64,000 bases of DNA from JANOZM01 sp031429355 (GTDB lineage Bacteria; Pseudomonadota; Gammaproteobacteria; Burkholderiales; Burkholderiaceae_E), in NCBI GenBank assembly GCA_031429355.1, contig JANOZM010000002.1:59536-123535 (forward strand). The letters run 5' to 3'. Each line of letters begins with the position of its first letter. The stretch's first letter is position 1. The notes below the pieces were generated by a model that did no database searches, was not told the DNA's origin, and saw only the letters and a program-made list of their open reading frames with translations. Shown here piece after piece: positions 17,095-24,811 of the stretch. The position numbers and the translations under genes were made by a program.

Positions 17095-18840
17095 TCAAAA
17101 AATATCAGGTTCGGCAACAGGTGCACCAAAACTAGTTTCGAGATAATCAAAATCACAGCCCTGATCGGCTTGTGTAATGTGTTGACTAAACATCCAACCG
17201 TAACCGCGCTCGTAGCGTGGTTTAGGTGCTACCCATTGTGCACGTCGGTTGTTCATTTCGGCGTCACTAACTTGTAAATGAATCGTTCTTGCGGCAACGT
17301 CAACGGCAATTAGGTCACCGGTTTTTACCAATGCTAACGGGCCACCAATGAAGGCTTCGGGCGAGCAATGTAACATGCAAGCACCGTAACTTGTGCCGCT
17401 CATGCGGGCATCCGATAAGCGCAGCATATCGCGCACGCCTTGCTGTACTAACTTAGTTGGAATCGGCAGCATGCCCCACTCGGGCATGCCAGGGCCACCT
17501 AAGGGGCCGGCATTACGCAGCACTAAAATGTGCTCGGGCGTAACATCTAAGTTAGGGTCGTCGATAGCCAGTTTCATGCTGGGGTAGTCGTCAAACACTA
17601 AGGCCGGACCAGTGTGTTTAAGTAAATGGGCTGCGCAAGCGGATGGTTTAATCACTACGCCATTGGGTGCGATGTTTCCTTTTAAAACGGCCAGCGCCCC
17701 TTCGTTGTAAATCGCGTTATCCAATGTTCGAATAACATCGTCGTTATACACTTGGGCATCGGCAATATTGGTGGCAAGGCTGTGTCCATTGACGGTCATT
17801 GCGGTGCCATCTAAATTATTTTCGATGCGCTTTAGCAATGCGGGTAGGCCACCTGCGTAGTAAAAATCTTCCATTAAATACTTATCGCCGCTAGGTCGAA
17901 TGTTAGCGATGACTGGTACCTTGCGGCTATACGCATCAAAGTCATCAAGGCTTACTGCACAATGCGCACCGGCGCGGCGGGACATGGCTACTAAGTGAAT
18001 AATTGCGTTAGTAGAGCAACCCATTGCCATTGCCGCTGCTATGCCGTTTAAAAAATGTCCACGGGTTAAAAACTCGCAAGGCGATTCGTTGTGCCAAACC
18101 ATGTCGACAATGCGCCGTCCGCATTCGGCGCTCATGCGCGGGTGGTTAGCATCGGGGGCAGGTATTGCAGATGCGCCTGGTAAAGTTAAACCAACCGCTT
18201 CAACAATGCCCATCATCGTCGCGGCGGTGCCCATGGTCATGCAAGTGCCGTGGCTGCGTGCGATGCCGGCCTCTACTTCTAACCATTGCACTTCGCTAAG
18301 CTTTCCGGCGCGTCGTTCGTCCCAAAATTTCCAGCCGTCCGAGCCTGATCCTAAAACTTGCCCCTTCCAATTGCCGCGCAACATAGGTCCTGCAGGCAAG
18401 TAAATAAAAGGTTGACCCGCCGATAACGCACCCATTACAAGGCCCGGGGTAGTCTTGTCGCAACCACCCATTAATACTGCGCCGTCGAGCGGATGGCTGC
18501 GAATCAGCTCTTCGGTCTCTAACGCAAGCAAGTTGCGATATAACATGGTGGTGGGCTTAACAATGGGCTCCGATAATGAAATTGCTGGAAGCTCGAGTGG
18601 AAAACCACCGGCTTGAAACACGCCGCGTTTTACGTCTTCAACGCGTTGTTTAAAGTGCGAGTGACACTGGTTTAAGTCACTCCACGTATTGATGATGCCA
18701 ATGACGGGTTTGTCGGCCCAATCTTCGCGGCCATAGCCCATTTGCATAAAGCGCGAGCGATGCCCAAAGGATCGCAAATCATCAGGTGCGAACCATTTTG
18801 CGCTGCGTAAACTATCGGGGCTGCGTTTGGATTTAGTCAT
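17095..18840 (-). CDS. IlvD/Edd-family dehydratase (L-arabinonate dehydratase-like)
   Basis: 581 residues. The three iron-sulfur cysteines of this family are Cys59 (DLNQCHSHF), Cys127 (MGGCDKTTPG) and Cys200 (HGTCMTMGTA). The length and the start MTKSKRSPDSLRSAKWFAPD resemble L-arabinonate/pentonate dehydratases (EC 4.2.1.25 type) rather than true dihydroxy-acid dehydratase of branched-chain synthesis. It would convert an aldonate to a 2-keto-3-deoxy-aldonate in the cytoplasm. It stands between two RraA-family aldolase genes on the same strand, a clear catabolic unit. The exact sugar acid is not determined. Confidence 0.88.
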   Translation of the reverse strand: MTKSKRSPDSLRSAKWFAPDDLRSFGHRSRFMQMGYGREDWADKPVIGIINTWSDLNQCHSHFKQRVEDVKRGVFQAGGFPLELPAISLSEPIVKPTTMLYRNLLALETEELIRSHPLDGAVLMGGCDKTTPGLVMGALSAGQPFIYLPAGPMLRGNWKGQVLGSGSDGWKFWDERRAGKLSEVQWLEVEAGIARSHGTCMTMGTAATMMGIVEAVGLTLPGASAIPAPDANHPRMSAECGRRIVDMVWHNESPCEFLTRGHFLNGIAAAMAMGCSTNAIIHLVAMSRRAGAHCAVSLDDFDAYSRKVPVIANIRPSGDKYLMEDFYYAGGLPALLKRIENNLDGTAMTVNGHSLATNIADAQVYNDDVIRTLDNAIYNEGALAVLKGNIAPNGVVIKPSACAAHLLKHTGPALVFDDYPSMKLAIDDPNLDVTPEHILVLRNAGPLGGPGMPEWGMLPIPTKLVQQGVRDMLRLSDARMSGTSYGACMLHCSPEAFIGGPLALVKTGDLIAVDVAARTIHLQVSDAEMNNRRAQWVAPKPRYERGYGWMFSQHITQADQGCDFDYLETSFGAPVAEPDIF

Positions 18841-18902
18841 TTTTACGGCCTATCGTCGAAGCGTAAATGATAGCCTCGATTTAAATAATCGAACTCGACT
18901 AA

Positions 18903-19739
18903 TTAAAAGCCTACTAATTTGTTTTTAGGTCGACCGGCTTGAATCCAAAGTTGATACTGCTGACGCGTTTCGTCCGACGGTGGATACAAGCCCCAAAGCG
19001 GTTCGCCTGCATCAATACGCAAAGCTAAATACGCTTCGATCTCGTCTTGCGCCTCGCATAAATCAGTTATATGCTCGGCGATTGCAGCGGGGACCACCGA
19101 AATATTCTCTCCGTCGCAGTGAATTATATCGCCGGGATAAACAGCAATACCGGCACAACCGATAGGGACTTGTAGATCGGCAACGTGATGAAACGAGAGC
19201 CGGGTTGTTGCCGTTACGCCGTTAGCCCAAACCGGAAATGCCATTTGTGATAGTTCATAACTATCGCGAAACGCGCCGTCCGAAACTACAGCACGTGCGC
19301 CGCGCTGCTTCATACGCCCAATAAGCATATTACCCATAGAAGCCGCACTAATGTCTTGGTTGCTATCAATCACCATCACATCGCCGGGTTGAATTTGTTC
19401 GACGCCGACCCACTGCAAATTATCAGCATTAGGTGTTGTAGTGATCGTAGCGTAAGTGTCAATGTCTTCGCGGGCCGGAATAAAGCGCATTGTGTAAGCG
19501 CGTCCCGCAAAACGCTGGCGTTTCACGCTGATTGGTTTTAAGCCCACCAAGACGGGCTGGCGAAACCCTTGCTTGAACAATTGCGTTGTTAACGAACCGC
19601 TGGAGACTTTAGCTAGTCGATTCAAAACGGCATCGGTGACGTGAACCGACTGGCGGGACGTTGGTGTTAGGTTAAGAGCGTGCTTAAATTGGTCTTGAAC
19701 CGGTATTTCGATGCGGTTCTTATTTGTGTTTGTGCTCAT
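18903..19739 (-). CDS. RraA-family protein, second copy
   Basis: 278 residues, a second and diverged RraA/HMG-aldolase-like protein with RGARAVVSDGAFRDSYELS and VPIGCAGIAVYPGDIIHCDGE. Both conserved charged residues of the metal/substrate site are present. It carries about 35 extra N-terminal residues relative to the copy at 16362-17084. It is the first gene of the reverse-strand unit rraA2-ilvD-rraA1 and is divergent from the IclR-SMP-30 regulator gene. Two aldolases around one dehydratase could serve two keto-acid products or form a mixed oligomer; this is inference. Confidence 0.85.
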   Translation of the reverse strand: MSTNTNKNRIEIPVQDQFKHALNLTPTSRQSVHVTDAVLNRLAKVSSGSLTTQLFKQGFRQPVLVGLKPISVKRQRFAGRAYTMRFIPAREDIDTYATITTTPNADNLQWVGVEQIQPGDVMVIDSNQDISAASMGNMLIGRMKQRGARAVVSDGAFRDSYELSQMAFPVWANGVTATTRLSFHHVADLQVPIGCAGIAVYPGDIIHCDGENISVVPAAIAEHITDLCEAQDEIEAYLALRIDAGEPLWGLYPPSDETRQQYQLWIQAGRPKNKLVGF

Positions 19740-19802
19740 AAAGGGATGCTAGGGGTTAGGGTAAATACGGGCAATTGGGTACTTTCCTAAAACGAAAATG
19801 TG

Positions 19803-19817
19803 TCCCATAATTCGGGA
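19803..19817. promoter_or_regulatory. Short dyad upstream of the IclR-type regulator
   Basis: TCCC-N7-GGGA in the 129-base region between the divergent rraA2 and IclR-SMP-30 genes. It is a candidate half of an autoregulatory operator but is short and could be chance. Confidence 0.25.
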
Positions 19818-19868
19818 TGTTTATTTTTACCACTTTGCGCGGGTGTTCCAACCTGCGAGAGGTTTCAA

Positions 19869-21755
19869 ATGCCAGCAAAATCCAAACCAAAACTTAAAGC
19901 AAGCGCAAACCTAAGTAGTGCGGCATCCGTAGAAAGCGAAAAATTGATGGCTGTTGAGTCGTCAGTGCTTGGTTCGTTAACTTCTGATTCTTTAACTTCT
20001 GATTCGATAACTACTTACGAGTCATCGCTGCCGAGCGATTTGCTTTTGCAACCCGAAGCAACTGCTAGCGAATCTAAAACGGCTGAAGGTAAATCGGGTG
20101 AAGGTACCGCTGCGCTAGAAAAAGCCTTAGACATTTTTGAGGCGATTGGTAGTGAGCCGCAAGGTATCAGCCAGGCTGACTTGTCGGCTCGCTTAAAAGT
20201 ACCGCGTACGACTTTGTACCGTTTACTGGCCTCTTTGGTGGCGCGTGGCTTAGTACGTCGTGATCCGGTGCGCCGAGTTTACTTGCTTGGATTTAAGTGT
20301 TTTGAATTGGCGCGCCAAGCGCATTCCAGTGGCGATTTAGTAGCCGCCTCGGCTAGCGAGCTACGTGGACTGCGCGATTTAACCGGCGAAACAGCTTATT
20401 TGGGAATTGCTGAAGGCTACGAAATTTTATCTCTAGAACGCTTTGACGGCGCCCACAGCGAGCGCTCCAATGCTGCCTTAGGACAACGTAAGCCGATGCA
20501 TTGCACCAGCCAAGGTAAGGCGATTTTAGCGGCCATGACCGAAGCCAAACGCGATCAATTAATTCGCGAAATGCCGTTAAAGGCAGTTACACACAAAACA
20601 ATTGTAGATCGCCGTCGTCTCGTAGCAGAAATTCGTGTGTCGACTGCCCGCGGTTATTCGATTGATGATGAAGAAATTGTTGAAGGTATTCGCTGTGTGG
20701 GTGCTGCCATTATCGATTCGGAAGGCGTTGTGCGTGGCGCTATTAGCGTAGCAGGCCCAGCATGGCGTATGACGCTTGAACGATTCGAGAACTTAGGGCC
20801 GGAGCTTGCTGAAGCCGCCCGCCGAATTGGTGCCGAGCTTAAGCCCACCGCCGTCGCTAAAAATCAAACAATGGTGAATGAGCAACCTGGCCCTTGGGCG
20901 TTTGAAGGAAGTTCACCTTGCTGGTCGCCGTTGACTAAAAAAATCTATTACGCTGATCGTTTAGCTCCTGCAATATTTTCGTTGTCGATGACCGAAGGCG
21001 CGCAAGTGATCGAAGTGGCAAAGTTAGACTCGCCAATTGTGAATATGGCGCTAATTGATCATGGTCGCCTAATGGTGCGTTGCACGAATGGAGTTCATGT
21101 ATTTGAAACGATGGCTGCGCCCATGAGCGAGGCGCGTGATGTTCTAAGCGAGTCCGAGTCGATCGTAATTGATCCCCAGTGTACCGCCGTCTGTTCCGAT
21201 CAATTGGGTAACTTGTGGGCGTGCTCACCAACGACCGCAAATAGTCAGCACGGCGCGTCAAGCCAGTACGGTTTGCCCGCTACGCAATGGGTTGTTGGAC
21301 CCATCAATCATCATGGTCAAGGCGAGAGCCATTGGCGCTTAAACGAACCCTTAGACAGCTTGGCTTGGGATGATCGACGTCAGACTTTGTATGGCGCGTC
21401 GTCAACTTCGGGCAATATTGTCATGATGCAAGTTGGTAAGCCCAATGTGCGTCGTTTAACAACGGTCCCCAAAGCGTCTGGTCGCATTAGTGGACTAACC
21501 GTTGATCACGACGCTGGCGTATGGACTACGCTGCGCGATGGTTGGAGCATTATGCGATTCTCGAGCGAAGGTACTTTGGATCGTGTAATTAGTATGCCCG
21601 TGCCGCAACCTTCAGGCGTTTGTTTTGTGCCGTCAACAATTGCCGAAGCCCCAGCTCGATTGTTTGTTACTTCATCACGGCATGGTGTGTCTGTGGATGT
21701 GTTAGCTAAAGGCCCACTGTCGGGCCAGTTGTTTGAAATTAATTTGCAAGAGTAA
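19869..21755 (+). CDS. IclR-family regulator fused to an SMP-30/gluconolactonase-like propeller
   Basis: About 628 residues in one frame. Residues 1-78 are a low-complexity tail rich in Ser/Thr/Glu with a short repeat (LTSDSLTSDS). Residues about 82-150 are the IclR winged helix (KALDIFEAIGSEPQGISQAD, PRTTLYRLLASL). Residues about 155-325 are the IclR ligand-binding domain (KPMHCTSQGKAILAAM, GYSIDDEEIVEGIRCVGAAI). Residues about 337-628 look like an SMP-30 propeller (FEGSSPCWSPLTKKIYYADR, GRISGLTVDHDAGVWTTLRD). Glu346 is kept, but the usual NDG and the late metal-binding Asp (TLYVxDS type) appear replaced (TLYGASS). So the propeller may sense rather than hydrolyse a sugar lactone. The ATG at 19869 is chosen for its GAGAGG site; an upstream ATG at 19800 lacks one. 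Confidence 0.88.
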   Translation: MPAKSKPKLKASANLSSAASVESEKLMAVESSVLGSLTSDSLTSDSITTYESSLPSDLLLQPEATASESKTAEGKSGEGTAALEKALDIFEAIGSEPQGISQADLSARLKVPRTTLYRLLASLVARGLVRRDPVRRVYLLGFKCFELARQAHSSGDLVAASASELRGLRDLTGETAYLGIAEGYEILSLERFDGAHSERSNAALGQRKPMHCTSQGKAILAAMTEAKRDQLIREMPLKAVTHKTIVDRRRLVAEIRVSTARGYSIDDEEIVEGIRCVGAAIIDSEGVVRGAISVAGPAWRMTLERFENLGPELAEAARRIGAELKPTAVAKNQTMVNEQPGPWAFEGSSPCWSPLTKKIYYADRLAPAIFSLSMTEGAQVIEVAKLDSPIVNMALIDHGRLMVRCTNGVHVFETMAAPMSEARDVLSESESIVIDPQCTAVCSDQLGNLWACSPTTANSQHGASSQYGLPATQWVVGPINHHGQGESHWRLNEPLDSLAWDDRRQTLYGASSTSGNIVMMQVGKPNVRRLTTVPKASGRISGLTVDHDAGVWTTLRDGWSIMRFSSEGTLDRVISMPVPQPSGVCFVPSTIAEAPARLFVTSSRHGVSVDVLAKGPLSGQLFEINLQE

Positions 21756-21772
21756 AGTTTAGGAATGTTCTT

Positions 21773-22717
21773 TTGAGCAACTATCCGCGTGATCTAAAAG
21801 GCTACGGCCGTAATCCTCCTCATGCGCAATGGCCAAACGGCGCGCGCATCGCAGTACAGTTTGTGTTGAACTACGAAGAGGGCGCCGAGAATAACGTGCT
21901 GCATGGCGATGCCGGTAGCGAGCAGTTTTTATCCGAACTATTTAATCCTCCCGCATTTGCTGATCGGCATTTGTCGATGGAAGGCATTTACGAATATGGT
22001 TCACGCGTTGGTGTATGGCGTATTTTGCGTGAGTTCGAGCGACGTGGTTTGCCGTTAACGGTTTTTGGGGTTTCGATGGCGCTGCAGCGCAGCCCCGAAG
22101 TTACTCAAGCGTTTGTCGAACTAGGTCACGAAATTGCTTGCCACGGTTTGCGTTGGATACACTACCAAAATATCGATCCTGCTACTGAAGCCCAGCATAT
22201 GCAAGAGGGTATGCGCATCATTTCAGAGCTCACTGGACAACGCGCGTTAGGCTGGTACACGGGCCGCGATAGTCCACGTACGCGTAAATTAGTGGCCGAT
22301 TATGGTGGCTTCGAATATGACAGCGATTACTACGGCGATGATTTACCGTTTTGGTTAAAAGTACGAAAAACTGATGCTAGTTTGGCCCCGCACTTGGTAG
22401 TGCCCTACACGCTAGATGTTAACGATATGCGCTTTGCGCTGCCTCAAGGCTTCAGTCACGGCGACCCGTTTTATCAGTACATGAAAGATGCCTTCGATGT
22501 GCAATATGCCGAAGGTGCCAAGCGCCCGAGCATGATGAGCATTGGGATGCACTGCCGCCTATTAGGTCGCCCAGGGCGCATGCGTTCGTTGCAAAAATTT
22601 TTGGACTATATCCAAAACCATTCGGGTGTTTGGGTGACGCGCCGCATTGATATTGCGCGTCACTGGAAGCAGGTGCACCCGTTTGATGAAAAAACCGCGT
22701 TTGTTTGGGAAAGCTAA
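21773..22717 (+). CDS. puuE: Allantoinase PuuE (polysaccharide-deacetylase family)
   Basis: 314 residues. PuuE-type features are the start YPRDLKGYGRNPPHAQWPNG, RIAVQFVLNYEEGAEN, the catalytic-face segment LGHEIACHGLRWIHY, GWYTGRDSPRTRKLV and DSDYYGDDLPFW. PuuE opens allantoin to allantoate and belongs to the carbohydrate esterase 4 fold, unlike the metal amidohydrolase AllB. The start is TTG at 21773 with AGGA upstream. It lies 17 bases after the IclR-SMP-30 stop, so it may be co-transcribed with that regulator, although by function it belongs with the purine genes that follow on the opposite strand. Confidence 0.9.
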   Translation: MSNYPRDLKGYGRNPPHAQWPNGARIAVQFVLNYEEGAENNVLHGDAGSEQFLSELFNPPAFADRHLSMEGIYEYGSRVGVWRILREFERRGLPLTVFGVSMALQRSPEVTQAFVELGHEIACHGLRWIHYQNIDPATEAQHMQEGMRIISELTGQRALGWYTGRDSPRTRKLVADYGGFEYDSDYYGDDLPFWLKVRKTDASLAPHLVVPYTLDVNDMRFALPQGFSHGDPFYQYMKDAFDVQYAEGAKRPSMMSIGMHCRLLGRPGRMRSLQKFLDYIQNHSGVWVTRRIDIARHWKQVHPFDEKTAFVWES

Positions 22718-22742
22718 CAGCAGAAAAGTTAACGGTGGCTTT

Positions 22743-23525
22743 TTAAATTGATTTAATAGGTTTCAAGGGGCCCCGAAATTTTTCTTTTGCGGCGGCTTTG
22801 CTAAGCGGCGGATATTCAATCACTGCATCAGGCAAGTGCGTGTCGGGTAAGCGATCTAATAGGTCACGAATTAGCGTTAAACGCCCGCGTTTTTGGTCGT
22901 TAAAATCAACTAAAGTCCAAGGCGTTTTTTTGCTATGAGTCGCCTCTAACATTTGATCGCGCGCTCGACCATACTCGTCATATTTTTCGCGTGATTTTAA
23001 ATCGATGGGAGAAAGTTTCCAGCGCTTTAACGGGTCTTCAATCCGCTCGGCAAAACGCTCTTCTTGTTTGGTTTGATCGACCGTTAGCCAGTACTTAAAA
23101 AGCAAAATACCGTCGTCCACTAACATACGCTCGAAGATAGGCGCTTGTTTTAAAAATACTTTAGTTTGCTCGGGCGTGCAAAAGCCCATGACGGCTTCAA
23201 CACCAGCGCGGTTGTACCAACTACGATCAAACAGGGTAATTTCGCCCGCAGCCGGCAAGTGCGGAATGTACCGTTGAAAATACCATTGCGCCGTTTCACG
23301 TTCGCTGGGTTTTGGTAGCGCAACGACTTTGCAGTGCCGTGGGCTTAATGCGTCTGAGATGGCGGAAATTGCGCCACCCTTGCCAGCTGTATCGCGACCT
23401 TCAAACAGCACAACAATTCGTTTGCCTTCGTGCTCGGCCCATCGCGCCATTGCGTTTAACTCAACTTGTAATGGTTCTAAGCGTTCTAGAAAATCTTTTT
23501 TGGAAAGGCTGGCTTTTTCGGACAT
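22743..23525 (-). CDS. ppk2: Polyphosphate kinase 2 family protein
   Basis: 260 residues, the one-domain PPK2 length. The Walker A loop is FEGRDTAGKGGAI (about 42-54) and the Walker B/lid region is EITLFDRSWYNRAGVE. The family moves phosphate between polyphosphate and nucleotides, one-domain class I enzymes mostly phosphorylating NDP. It is cytoplasmic. It is the downstream neighbour of puuD in the same direction (20-base gap), an unexpected companion for purine degradation genes; a link through nucleotide balance is only a guess. Confidence 0.93.
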   Translation of the reverse strand: MSEKASLSKKDFLERLEPLQVELNAMARWAEHEGKRIVVLFEGRDTAGKGGAISAISDALSPRHCKVVALPKPSERETAQWYFQRYIPHLPAAGEITLFDRSWYNRAGVEAVMGFCTPEQTKVFLKQAPIFERMLVDDGILLFKYWLTVDQTKQEERFAERIEDPLKRWKLSPIDLKSREKYDEYGRARDQMLEATHSKKTPWTLVDFNDQKRGRLTLIRDLLDRLPDTHLPDAVIEYPPLSKAAAKEKFRGPLKPIKSI

Positions 23526-23545
23526 ATAGTTTCCTTTAGATCAAA

Positions 23546-24766
23546 TTAAGGGATTTTAGCCCCACCCTCAAACCAACGTTTAATCAAATCGCGTTCGGCG
23601 TCGGTAATTTGCGTCGAGTTATTCATCGGCATTTGTTTATTTACGACCGATTGCAAATAAATGTTTTGGGCGTTGGTTTTAACTAATTCGGGGGTGTGTA
23701 ACGCAACGTTTTTCATTTGCACCTGGGCGTTATGGCATTGGTAACAACGTTGCTCTAAAACGGCTTGAAGCTTGGCATAACTCACTGGCGTCACACCTAC
23801 GTTAGCAGTACTGGAAATTGCTACCGGAGCAGGGCGCATCCAAAAAATAACGCCTGCAATCATTAAAACACCAGCGACGGCCCAAGGCATTGGGTTTGCC
23901 GCTCGGCCTAAGTGAAAACCGTGACGTTGCACAAAAAATTGCCTAATTAGTGCGCCACCAACCATCATTAAAAAGAGGACCAACCAACTGCTTTTGTGGG
24001 TGTATAAAAAACTGTAGTGATTCGACAGCATTGCAAAAATCACGGGTAACGTTAAATAGGTGTTGTGTACGCTACGTTGCTTGCCGCGCTTGCCATGTAT
24101 TGACAAGGCTTTGGCGTCATACGGTTTGCCACTAGTCATAGCCGCAACTACTTTGCGTTGACCAGGAATAATCCAAATAAATACATTGGCGCTCATGGCC
24201 GTGGCAATTGCTGCACCTACTAACAAGAACGCTGCGCGTCCGGCAAATAGTTGGGTTGCAGCCCAACACATGCCGGCAACGACTACTAACAATAAGCCCG
24301 CAATAATTTTTTCGCCATGCTCTTTAAATCCGAAAGCGCGGCAAATTAAATCGTAAATAACGGTAAACGAAAACAAGAAGCCCAAGGCTGCCCACACGGC
24401 TGTGGAGGGCGCCCAGTTCATTAGGGATTTATCTATTAAATAAGTGCCCGCATTGTATAAATAAAGCACGGTAAACAGCGCGAAGCCGCTAATCCAAGTG
24501 CTATAGCTTTCCCAATAAAACCAATGTAATTTGGTATGTATTTTTTTAGGGGCCACCATGTACTTTTGCGGATTGTAAAAGCCACCGCCATGGACGGCCC
24601 ACATGGCACCATCCACACCTTTTTCGAGTAAATCGGGTGAGGTGGGTTTAATTAAATTGTTATCTAAAAATACAAAATAAAACGACGAACCGATCCAAGC
24701 AATGGCTGTAATAACGTGTACCCAGCGCAGCAGCAGGCTGGCCCAATCTAGGAGATAGGCTTCCAT
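23546..24766 (-). CDS. puuD: Urate hydroxylase PuuD (membrane protein with C-terminal cytochrome c domain)
   Basis: 406 residues. About eight hydrophobic helices (beginning LLLRWVHVITAIAWIGSSFY) form the membrane part, with the family segment MWAVHGGGFYNPQKYMVAPK. The C-terminal periplasmic domain (about 325-406) has a haem-c site CYQCH and a distal Met in NKQMPMNN. PuuD oxidises urate to 5-hydroxyisourate and passes electrons to the respiratory chain. It follows xdhA-xdhB on the same strand (45 bases after xdhB) and so takes over the urate they produce. Confidence 0.92.
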   Translation of the reverse strand: MEAYLLDWASLLLRWVHVITAIAWIGSSFYFVFLDNNLIKPTSPDLLEKGVDGAMWAVHGGGFYNPQKYMVAPKKIHTKLHWFYWESYSTWISGFALFTVLYLYNAGTYLIDKSLMNWAPSTAVWAALGFLFSFTVIYDLICRAFGFKEHGEKIIAGLLLVVVAGMCWAATQLFAGRAAFLLVGAAIATAMSANVFIWIIPGQRKVVAAMTSGKPYDAKALSIHGKRGKQRSVHNTYLTLPVIFAMLSNHYSFLYTHKSSWLVLFLMMVGGALIRQFFVQRHGFHLGRAANPMPWAVAGVLMIAGVIFWMRPAPVAISSTANVGVTPVSYAKLQAVLEQRCYQCHNAQVQMKNVALHTPELVKTNAQNIYLQSVVNKQMPMNNSTQITDAERDLIKRWFEGGAKIP

Positions 24767-24811
24767 AAAAGTAATACGACTTTCTTTATTCTATTTTTTA
24801 CTACTAACTAT

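Noticed and set aside
17095..18840. Branched-chain amino acid IlvD
   Set aside because: Its catabolic neighbours and its start resemble aldonate dehydratases more than biosynthetic dihydroxy-acid dehydratase.
16362..19739. RraA proteins as regulators of RNase E
   Set aside because: Their position around a sugar-acid dehydratase and the Arg-Asp active-site motif favour aldolase or decarboxylase activity.
19800..19868. Longer start of the IclR fusion
   Set aside because: No ribosome binding site at the first ATG, whereas GAGAGG precedes the ATG at 19869.
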